In this document: positions 1 through 6,248 of the stretch, one piece after another
Position numbering within the stretch: position 1 is the first letter of the stretch
How the letters are laid out: each line of letters starts with the position of its first letter
NCBI GenBank assembly: GCA_017551425.1
Contig: JAFZLQ010000040.1
Span: 1-30,461 of the forward strand
Direction: 5' to 3'
From: Bacteroidales bacterium
GTDB taxonomy: Bacteria > Bacteroidota > Bacteroidia > Bacteroidales > UBA932
Length of the DNA stretch: 30,461 nucleotides
Translations under genes and position numbers: made by a program
Notes under the pieces: model-generated
Databases searched by the model: none
What the model saw: the letters and a program-made list of their open reading frames with translations, nothing else
Told to the model about the DNA's origin: nothing

Positions 1-125
1 ATCTAAGCGCGAAGCCGTCTTCAAGATGAGACTTCCTTACAGGGTCGTGGGAGACTACCACGTTGATAGGCAGGAGATGTACGCACAGCAATGTGTTCAG
101 TCGACCTGTACTAATAGCCCGAAAT
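1..125 (+). rRNA. rrl: 23S ribosomal RNA, 3' end (partial)
   Basis: The segment matches the conserved 3' end of bacterial 23S rRNA, including GGGAGACTACCACGTTGATA and the closing GTACTAAT followed by a CCCG run. The gene begins before the window. The 3' boundary is estimated from the end of that conserved block, so it may be off by several bases. A 5S gene follows after about 50 bp, the usual order in a bacterial rRNA operon, and no tRNA lies between them. Confidence 0.95.
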
Positions 126-176
126 CTTTCCTTTTGTTGCCAGAGCAACTTTTGTTATCTCTCTCAAGTAATATAC

Positions 177-288
177 TGCGGTGGTTATAGCGGTGAGGAT
201 CCACCTCTTCCCATACCGAACAGAGAAGTTAAGCTCACTAGCGCCGATGGTACTGCCCCACCAGGTGGGAGAGTAGGTAGCTGCCGCT
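177..288 (+). rRNA. rrf: 5S ribosomal RNA
   Basis: The segment carries the canonical 5S core: CCCATACCGAACAGAGAAG, then GTTAAGC, CGCCGATGGTACTG and GGGAGAGTAGGTAG. Helix I can be drawn directly: GCGGTGG at 178-184 pairs with CTGCCGC at 281-287 (seven pairs, two of them G-U), which fixes both ends to within a base or two. Length is about 112 nt, normal for the family. Confidence 0.95.
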
Positions 289-340
289 TTTCACGAAAGG
301 CTCGTGTCAGAAATGACACGGGCCTTTTTTCGTGAAAAGC
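286..340 (+). terminator. Intrinsic terminator of the rRNA operon
   Basis: A 14-bp stem begins AAAGGCTCGTGTCA at 296-309, closes over a GAAA tetraloop, and returns at 314-327 with one G-U pair, followed by a T run to 330. A second, outer pairing of CTTTTCACGAAA (286-297) with CGTGAAAAG (331-339) extends the palindrome, with three unpaired Ts. The position directly after 5S and the T tract indicate strong rho-independent termination. Confidence 0.9.
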
Positions 341-585
341 CCTATCTACTACCGGGGAACGGATTCCCCGGGCCCCTTCAGCGGGCTATGTTTAATTGAT
401 TGTGCTTTGCGACGGCAGTGCTGAACCTGCAAGGTGCTCAAAACCAACTACAAACGAATCGACCTCTGGGAAAATCTCCCAGAGGTGCGTGCTTATGTGT
501 CTGTATGTCAGGTATATACGAAAACTGCCTGCGGTCAAAAGGGAGCAGGCAGTTATAGCAAGTAGATGATTGTCAGAGGGTTGGC
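341..585. other. Intergenic stretch with three perfect hairpins, no gene seen
   Basis: No convincing reading frame is visible. Three separate perfect hairpins are: CCGGGGAA/TTCCCCGG at 352-371 with a 4-nt loop; CCTCTGGGA/TCCCAGAGG at 463-485 with a 5-nt loop; and AACTGCCTGC/GCAGGCAGTT at 523-554 with a 12-nt loop. None is followed by a T tract, so they do not look like ordinary intrinsic terminators. They could belong to a small structured RNA or be back-up terminators behind the rRNA operon. I cannot assign a known RNA family. Confidence 0.5.
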
Positions 586-616
586 TTTGCGCGCTACATA
601 TTATTTTTTATCTTTG
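586..616 (+). promoter_or_regulatory. Bacteroidetes-type promoter, TTTG-N19-TATCTTTG
   Basis: A -33 element TTTG at 586-589 is followed by exactly 19 nt and a perfect TAnnTTTG -7 box (TATCTTTG, 609-616), matching the Bacteroidetes sigma-ABfr consensus. The predicted transcript starts near 621-624. This excludes the longer TTG-initiated frame beginning at 570 and supports a start at 660 (or 624) for the downstream gene. Confidence 0.75.
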
Positions 617-659
617 CAGCGCAATGTCATTTGATAATCAGATAAAGGGTGTGCTGCCG

Positions 660-1352
660 ATGAGGGTGGTGAATGAGGAGGCTATGCTGTCTCTTGTGCG
701 GGAGTATGGCTTGATTCCCTTTACGGCCGGAACTGTAAAGGGATGGTCCATTGAGGAGATGACGCCGCAGGAGTGCTGGTTTACAGATGATTGTCTTGGG
801 CCGTGGGACTGGAAGATCCATTGTGTGCAGAGCGGCGAAGTGGCCTATGGCAAGTTCCTGGCAGGCGGCAAGGCCGCTTTTGCTACCCGCGACTGGTACA
901 GGGAGCTGATGAATTACAGAAGATCGTTACCCAGGTATTCTCCTGATTCATCAGACAGGATAATCCTGGATTTCCTTGCTGAAAACGGCACTGTGACCAG
1001 CAGCGACGTCAGAAGGCTTCTTGGCGTAAAGAAGAGTGCCGCCGATGCCGCTGCCACTCGCCTGGAGATGCAGTGCAGGCTTGTAATAGGCGATATTACA
1101 AGGGTTTACAGAGGCCCGGACCTCCACTATAACGGCTGGCAAAGGGCGGCGTTCTGCTCTCCGGAGGCTTTGTTCGGCTGGGATCATGAAGGCGCCCATG
1201 ATGTCAAGGGACCGGGCGGTTTCCCGTTTGTTGACGATGACGTCAAATCCTTCGACCACACGCCTGAAGAGTCTCTCAGGCTCCTGGTCTCCCATATAAG
1301 GCAGCTGTTTCCCGATGCCCCGGAGACTGCGATAATCAAGGCGCTCTCCTAA
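660..1352 (+). CDS. Uncharacterised protein with winged-helix-like segment (possibly AlkZ-related)
   Basis: The protein is 230 residues with no signal peptide and no membrane segment. Residues about 97-145 (SDRIILDFLAENGTVTSSDV onward, then a LLGVKKSAADAAATRLE helix) read like a winged helix: a first helix, then a recognition helix rich in small residues. The N-terminal half is acidic and aromatic. It faintly resembles the AlkZ/YcaQ-related proteins common in Bacteroidetes, a DNA-glycosylase-type fold, but I see no diagnostic catalytic motif and offer this only as a possibility. I chose ATG 660 because a strong promoter ends at 616 and AAAGGG lies about 12 nt upstream; ATG 624 is an alternative. 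The gene overlaps the convergent flavoprotein gene by 4 bp at its stop codon. Confidence 0.6.
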   Translation: MRVVNEEAMLSLVREYGLIPFTAGTVKGWSIEEMTPQECWFTDDCLGPWDWKIHCVQSGEVAYGKFLAGGKAAFATRDWYRELMNYRRSLPRYSPDSSDRIILDFLAENGTVTSSDVRRLLGVKKSAADAAATRLEMQCRLVIGDITRVYRGPDLHYNGWQRAAFCSPEALFGWDHEGAHDVKGPGGFPFVDDDVKSFDHTPEESLRLLVSHIRQLFPDAPETAIIKALS

Positions 1353-2767
1353 AGCTTTGCGGCGATGCTGTGGGCCGCAATCCATCCTGTAGTCCAGGCG
1401 GCCTGGAGGTTGAAGCCTCCGGTTACTGCGTCGATGTCGAGTACCTCGCCGGCGAAGAAGAGGCCGGGAATGCGTCGGGACTCGAGTGTGTCGGGGTAAA
1501 GCTCGGAAAGAGCCACTCCGCCGCAGGTGACGAATTCCTCTTTGAAGCGGGCGCGACCTGTAATTTCGTAAGAATCTGATATCAAGACATTTACGAGCCT
1601 GGTAAGTCCTTTGCTTCCGATCTCTGCCCAGCGGCAGTCGGGCCGTATTCCTGCGCGGGAAGCGAGGTGCCTCCAAAGCCTGTCGCTAAGCGCTGCCGGG
1701 TGGCAATTCGCTATCATCCTGCCGCTGTTGCTTTCGGCCAATGCGGTCAGCAGGCCTCGTGCCGTATCCTCGTCCCCATCGATCCAATTCACCAGGAGCG
1801 AGCCTCGATACTGATTCTCCGCCAGCCAGCGTGCCGCGTAAGATGAGAGTCTGAGCGTCGCCGGCCCGCTTACGCCCCAGTCGGTCAACAGCAGCGTGCC
1901 GTGAGAGCGGAAGCGCGTTCCGGCAAGGCCGAGGGTGACGTTGTCGACAACGGTCCCCATGAGCGAGCGGAGGGAACTGTCGTTAATCTTGAAGGTAAAG
2001 AGTGACGGAAGCTCGGTTATCAGTTCGATGCCGGTGTCCCGGAGGATGCGGGCGGTGCCGCCGCCGGTGGTGAGGACGATGGCGGAGGGGGAGATTTCTC
2101 CACTTCGCTTCGCTCCGGTCGAAATGACATGAGGGTTCGCTCCGGTCGAAATGACAGAATGGTTCGCTTCGGTCGAAATGACAGAATGGTTCGCTTCGGT
2201 CGAAATGACAGGAGGGTTCGCTCCGGTCGAAATGACAGGAAGGTTCGCTCCGGGCGACAAGACCATTTCGAGACTCGGAAGGACGGTCTCTACCTTGCTG
2301 TTACACAGTACTTTAACACCGCCGTTCCGGAGCTCTCTTTCGAGCACGCGGACAATCTGCATGGCGTCCTGGCTGACTGGGAAAACGCAGTGGTCCGGCT
2401 GAACGGTGAACTCCACCCCGCGCTCCCCGAACCAGCGGAGCAGGTCCGAAGGGCCGAAGCGGGGGAGCAGGCGCTTGAGCACGCCGGCGCCTCTGGGATA
2501 TACAGTCTCGAGCTCCCGGACGGAAACCTTGCCCAGCACCCTGCCGGAATTGGCGGATTCTGAATAAGGCCCGACCAGCGGTACGTTGCAGATATCCTCG
2601 AAACTGTTGGTGATGTTGCAGCGGCCCCCGCCGGTGATTGCAAGCTTGGCCATAAGGCGCGGACCGGCCTCCAGAACGGTAATGGAAAGGTCGGGACGAA
2701 GATGCGACAATTCGGCCGCACAGAAGCATCCTGCGGCCCCTCCGCCAATGATTACAACGCTTGCCAC
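1349..2767 (-). CDS. HI0933-family flavoprotein (NAD(P)/FAD-dependent oxidoreductase, BaiN-like)
   Basis: The N-terminal dinucleotide-binding motif GGGAAG (residues about 8-13) and the family signature KLAITGGGRCNITN (about 40-53) identify the HI0933/TIGR00275 flavoprotein group. Its members bind FAD; substrates are mostly unknown. The C-terminal TGGFNLQAAWTTGWIAAHSI completes the FAD site. It has 472 residues against roughly 400-410 usual. The excess lies at about 165-225, where a block of nine-residue repeats (VISTGANPP, VISTEANHS and similar) interrupts the loop just before the AIVLTTGGG strand. The start is GTG: no in-frame ATG precedes the Rossmann strand. TATATTTA on the minus strand at 2780-2773 is a weak -7 candidate only about 5 bp upstream, so the message may be almost leaderless. 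Confidence 0.9.
   Translation of the reverse strand: MASVVIIGGGAAGCFCAAELSHLRPDLSITVLEAGPRLMAKLAITGGGRCNITNSFEDICNVPLVGPYSESANSGRVLGKVSVRELETVYPRGAGVLKRLLPRFGPSDLLRWFGERGVEFTVQPDHCVFPVSQDAMQIVRVLERELRNGGVKVLCNSKVETVLPSLEMVLSPGANLPVISTGANPPVISTEANHSVISTEANHSVISTGANPHVISTGAKRSGEISPSAIVLTTGGGTARILRDTGIELITELPSLFTFKINDSSLRSLMGTVVDNVTLGLAGTRFRSHGTLLLTDWGVSGPATLRLSSYAARWLAENQYRGSLLVNWIDGDEDTARGLLTALAESNSGRMIANCHPAALSDRLWRHLASRAGIRPDCRWAEIGSKGLTRLVNVLISDSYEITGRARFKEEFVTCGGVALSELYPDTLESRRIPGLFFAGEVLDIDAVTGGFNLQAAWTTGWIAAHSIAAKL
2090..2281. repeat. In-frame 27-bp tandem repeat array inside the flavoprotein gene
   Basis: CGAAATGACA recurs at 2120, 2147, 2174, 2201 and 2228, exactly 27 bp apart, with a degenerate sixth unit at 2255-2281. 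The units at 2147 and 2174 are identical over all 27 bp. Left flank 2090-2119 carries GGAGATTTCTCC and ACTTCGCTTCGCTCC. Period 27 keeps the host frame and encodes nine-residue repeats. I recall similar GTCATTTCGACCGGAGCGAA repeats scattered through other gut bacteria, but this is memory and was not searched. Confidence 0.95.
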
Positions 2768-2799
2768 GTTGTAAATATAAGAATAATTTCTTAAGTTTG
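2768..2799 (+). promoter_or_regulatory. Promoter of the EF-hand/glycosyltransferase pair
   Basis: GTTG at 2768-2771, a 20-nt spacer and a perfect TAAGTTTG -7 box at 2792-2799 fit the Bacteroidetes consensus with one mismatch in the -33 element. Transcription would begin near 2805, leaving a leader of about 20 nt before ATG 2824. The element shares the 56-bp gap with the divergent flavoprotein gene. Confidence 0.65.
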
Positions 2800-2823
2800 C
2801 ATGATACTAAAACACCACGCACT

Positions 2824-5046
2824 ATGGCTAAAAGACTCAAGAAAGACGGCAAATATGAATGGAGCTACTGCTCATTCGGCGGCGTTGTTCGCGTAAACAT
2901 CCGCAACGGAGAAGACATCGCCCACCTCGGCGAGCTCGACAAAAAACTCTGGACTGTTCTCAGCTGCCCCGTACAAGGCCTCGAATTCCCTGAAGAGACA
3001 CTCAGGATGATAGATACCGACGGCGACGGCAAGATACGCGTAGATGAAGTCATCGCTGCCGCTGACTGGCTTTGCAAAGTCCTCAAAGACAAAGACTTGC
3101 TTATCAAGGGCGAGGAGGTCCTCAAGCTGGACCAAATCAATACGGAAAACGAGGCCGGCGCAAGGCTCCACAAATCGGCCCTCCAGATCCTGGCCAACCT
3201 CAAGCTCGAGAAAGACGAGATTTCCGTAGCCGATTCTTCAGACAGCGTAGCCATTTTCTCCGCCACCGGAGCCAACGGAGACGGCGTCATAACCGAGGTC
3301 TCTGCGGAAGACGAACACCTCAAGGAAGTCATCCGCACCATAGTGGAAAGGATAGGCTCGGCGACCGACCGCAGCGGCGCCCAGGGCGTAACCGCAGAGC
3401 ACATAGAGGCGTTCTATACCGCCCTTGCCGATTATGCCGAATGGCAGAAAGCCGGCACGCCGGACATCTTCCCCTTCGGAGACAACACCCAGGCAGCGCT
3501 CGATGCGGCAAACGCCCTCAAGGAGAAGGTGGCAGACTACTTCATGCGCTGCAAACTCATAGCTTTCACCGAGTTGGCCGCTCCGGCAGTAGATGTGTCC
3601 GCAGACCGTATCAGCGCCATCTCAGACCATAACCTCACCGCCGAGGCGGACGAAATCGCCTCTTATCCCATCGCCCGTCCTTCCAAGGAAGGCGTCATCT
3701 CCTTCGATGCCGTCAATCCTGCATGGAAAGCCCGTTTCGACGCCCTCAGCGCCCTTGTCTTCGAAGGCAAGACCAGCGTCAACGAAGCCGAGTGGAACGA
3801 AATGCTCGCCAAGTTCGCCCCCTACATTGCGTGGAAGGAGGCAAAGAAGGGCGAGAGCGTGGAGCCCCTGGGCCTCGATGCCGTCAAGGCCCTCATCAAG
3901 GCAAACGACAAGGAAGCCCTGCTGGCCCTCGTAGCCGCAGACAAGGCGCTCGAAGAAGAAGCCAATTCCATAGACGAGGTCAACAAGCTGATGCATCTCT
4001 ATCGCGACTTCTACACCCTCCTCAAGAACTACGTGATACTCAGCGACTTCTACTCTCCGGACCTCAGCAGGATGGCCGTCTTCGAGGCAGGTAAGCTCTA
4101 CATCGACCAGCGCTGCTGCCGCCTCTGCGTGAAGGTGGAAGACATGGGCAAGCATGCCGATATGGCAGGCCTCAGCGGCATGTTCCTCCTCTACTGCGCA
4201 TGCACGTCCAAGACCACGGGCAAGAGCATGAACATAGTGGCCGTCATGACAGACGGAAGTACGAGGAACCTGCGTCCCGGCACCAATGCCGTGTTCTATG
4301 ACCGCGACGGCCTCGACTATGACGCAACAATAGTGCGCGTGGTGGAGAATCCCCTCAGCGTCAAGCAGGCGTTCTGGGCCCCTTACGTCAAGTTCTGGAA
4401 CTGGGTCACCGGCCTGGTGAACAAATCCGCGGCGGAGAAGGATGCAAAGGCCATGGAAAGCCTCCAGGCGGGCGCAGAGGCCGCTCCTGCGGATGCTGCC
4501 GCCAAGAAGGCTCCCTTCGACATCGCCAAGTTCGCCGGTATCTTTGCCGCCATCGGCATGGCTGTAGCCCTTATCGGCGCCGCCCTCGCCGCATTGGTCG
4601 CAGGAATAGCCAAACTGCCCTGGTGGGGCATCCTGCTGGTCATCGTCGGCATCATGCTGCTTATTTCCGGCCCGTCCTGCTTCATCGCCTGGGGCAAGCT
4701 GCGCCGCCGCAACCTCGGCCCCGTGCTCAATGCCAACGGCTGGGCCATCAACTCCAACGTCATCGTCAACATTCCTTTCGGCCGTACGCTTACCAGCATC
4801 GCCAAGTATCCAAAGGTCAAGCTGGACGATCCGTACAAGCCCAAGGCTCCTTTGTGGTGGAGGATACTCCGTATCGTGCTGCTGCTGGCTGTCATAGCCT
4901 TCGGCGTGCTGTTCTTCACAGACAATCTCAAGTGCATCGGCCTGCCGTTCCATAAGGAGCAGCCGGTGGTCGAAGAGCAGGCTGAAGCCGCCGCCGCAGA
5001 GCCTGCTGAGGCAGAAATCACCCTGGAGGAAGCAGTTGCGGAATGA
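2824..5046 (+). CDS. Membrane-anchored EF-hand domain protein of unknown function
   Basis: The protein has 740 residues. A textbook EF-hand calcium loop, DTDGDGKIRVDE, lies at 64-75 (D64, D66, D68, I71, E75), and a degenerate second loop, GANGDGVITEV, at about 149-159. A long soluble region follows. Near the C-terminus are two hydrophobic helices (about 565-625), a KLRRR stop-transfer, a third helix (about 690-712), and an acidic Ala/Glu-rich tail. I know similar unannotated EF-hand proteins in Bacteroidetes but no function. ATG 2824 sits about 20 nt downstream of the predicted transcription start; an upstream extension would lie in the promoter. Its TGA overlaps the ATG of the glycosyltransferase (ATGATGG at 5043), so the two are translationally coupled. 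Confidence 0.8.
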   Translation: MAKRLKKDGKYEWSYCSFGGVVRVNIRNGEDIAHLGELDKKLWTVLSCPVQGLEFPEETLRMIDTDGDGKIRVDEVIAAADWLCKVLKDKDLLIKGEEVLKLDQINTENEAGARLHKSALQILANLKLEKDEISVADSSDSVAIFSATGANGDGVITEVSAEDEHLKEVIRTIVERIGSATDRSGAQGVTAEHIEAFYTALADYAEWQKAGTPDIFPFGDNTQAALDAANALKEKVADYFMRCKLIAFTELAAPAVDVSADRISAISDHNLTAEADEIASYPIARPSKEGVISFDAVNPAWKARFDALSALVFEGKTSVNEAEWNEMLAKFAPYIAWKEAKKGESVEPLGLDAVKALIKANDKEALLALVAADKALEEEANSIDEVNKLMHLYRDFYTLLKNYVILSDFYSPDLSRMAVFEAGKLYIDQRCCRLCVKVEDMGKHADMAGLSGMFLLYCACTSKTTGKSMNIVAVMTDGSTRNLRPGTNAVFYDRDGLDYDATIVRVVENPLSVKQAFWAPYVKFWNWVTGLVNKSAAEKDAKAMESLQAGAEAAPADAAAKKAPFDIAKFAGIFAAIGMAVALIGAALAALVAGIAKLPWWGILLVIVGIMLLISGPSCFIAWGKLRRRNLGPVLNANGWAINSNVIVNIPFGRTLTSIAKYPKVKLDDPYKPKAPLWWRILRIVLLLAVIAFGVLFFTDNLKCIGLPFHKEQPVVEEQAEAAAAEPAEAEITLEEAVAE

Positions 5047-6245
5047 TGGAATTCAAGAACCCTATCAAGTTGCAGCAGGCAAGCGTAGGCCTGTTCAACG
5101 ATTGCTTCCCGCCCGTTATGGACGGAGTGGCCGTATGTGTGGAAAACTATGCGTACTGGCTGCAGAAAAAGGTCGGAGGAGTCAAGGTCATAACCCCCAA
5201 CGTGCCCGGTGCCGATTATAGCAAGTACGATTATGAAGTGTTTGACTATGTGAGCGTTCCGGTGCCCAAGAGGGAACCTTATGTAACCGGTGTCGCGGAG
5301 GTTGATCCCCGCTATCTTGTGAAGATTGCTCAGACGAAGTTCAAGATACTTCACGCTCATTGCCCCTTTGCCACCGGAGTCGCGGCGCGCCGCATCGCCC
5401 GTCATCTCGGCATCCCCCTGGTTGCAACCTTCCACTCCAAGTACAGGGACGATTTCGCCAGGGTGCTTCCCAAGGTCGTGGTTGACGGAATCGTGCGTTA
5501 TATCGTAGATTTCTACGAGAGGGCGGACCTCGTCTGGGTGCCCCAGGAATCTGTGATCGAAGTGCTCCGCGAATACGGCTACAAGGGCAACGTGGAGGTC
5601 ATGGACAATGGCTCGGACCTTGTTGCGAATTATCCCGATCAGTTCTTTGCCGACTGCCGTAACGCATTGGGAATCAAGCCGGAAGAATTCGTGATGCTCT
5701 TTGTCGGCCAGCATATCTGGGAAAAGAATCCCCGCCTCGTCATCGAGGCCCTCGCCCGCATGAAGGACGTGCCGTTCCGCATGTTCTTCGTTGGCCGGGG
5801 CTATGCCGAGCAGGAGATGAAGGACCTGGTGAGCGAGAGGGGCCTTACAGACCGCGTGACCTTTGTAGGCAACATTGGAGAGAGGGATGTCATCACCCGT
5901 TACTATGCGGCTGCGGACCTTTTCCTCTTCCCGTCGCTGTACGACAACGCCCCCCTCGTGGTCCGCGAGGCGGCGGCCCTCCATACCCCGTCGGTAATGG
6001 CCAAAGGCGCCACTGCGTCCACCATCCTCTCGGACGGAGAAAACGGCTTCCTGGTAGAGAACGACCCTGCCGACATGGAGGCGAAACTGCGCGCGCTGGC
6101 GGCGGATCCCGAGCGCGTGAAGCGCGCCGGCATCCAGGCGTCACGCACCATAGTCAGGTCTTGGGAGGACTGCGTCGGCGAGGCTCTCGACCGTTACAAT
6201 ATGCTCCTGAAAATCAGGAACTTACCCACAATCGAAAAACTGTAG
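5043..6245 (+). CDS. GT4-family glycosyltransferase
   Basis: The 400-residue protein has the two Rossmann halves of a GT-B glycosyltransferase. The N-terminal part begins LFNDCFPPVMDGVAVCVENY, the acceptor-side loop seen in GT4 mannosyl- and glucosyltransferases such as the PimB type. The C-terminal part has GQHIWEKNPRLVIEAL, FVGRGY and FPSLYDNAPLVVREAAAL, the nucleotide-sugar site in which E follows the VR. GT4 enzymes transfer sugars from an activated donor to lipid or glycan acceptors with retention of configuration; donor and acceptor cannot be read here. There is no signal peptide, so it is cytoplasmic or membrane-peripheral. It starts within the stop codon of the EF-hand gene and ends 3 bp before the convergent pbpC stop. 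Confidence 0.88.
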   Translation: MMEFKNPIKLQQASVGLFNDCFPPVMDGVAVCVENYAYWLQKKVGGVKVITPNVPGADYSKYDYEVFDYVSVPVPKREPYVTGVAEVDPRYLVKIAQTKFKILHAHCPFATGVAARRIARHLGIPLVATFHSKYRDDFARVLPKVVVDGIVRYIVDFYERADLVWVPQESVIEVLREYGYKGNVEVMDNGSDLVANYPDQFFADCRNALGIKPEEFVMLFVGQHIWEKNPRLVIEALARMKDVPFRMFFVGRGYAEQEMKDLVSERGLTDRVTFVGNIGERDVITRYYAAADLFLFPSLYDNAPLVVREAAALHTPSVMAKGATASTILSDGENGFLVENDPADMEAKLRALAADPERVKRAGIQASRTIVRSWEDCVGEALDRYNMLLKIRNLPTIEKL

Positions 6246-6248
6246 CGA

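Noticed and set aside
63..335. 90-residue frame across the 23S end and 5S
   Set aside because: It overlaps rRNA and the terminator; no coding support.
570..659. TTG start at 570 for the first protein gene
   Set aside because: A full TTTG-N19-TATCTTTG promoter lies at 586-616, inside this extension, so it would not be transcribed.
2120..2281. 27-bp tandem array as a CRISPR
   Set aside because: Units are contiguous with no spacers, lie inside a gene and keep its frame; no cas genes are near.
3622..4953. 443-residue antisense frame opposite the EF-hand gene
   Set aside because: Low-complexity acidic/His composition, no domain, no promoter or start signal; the plus-strand gene has clear motifs.
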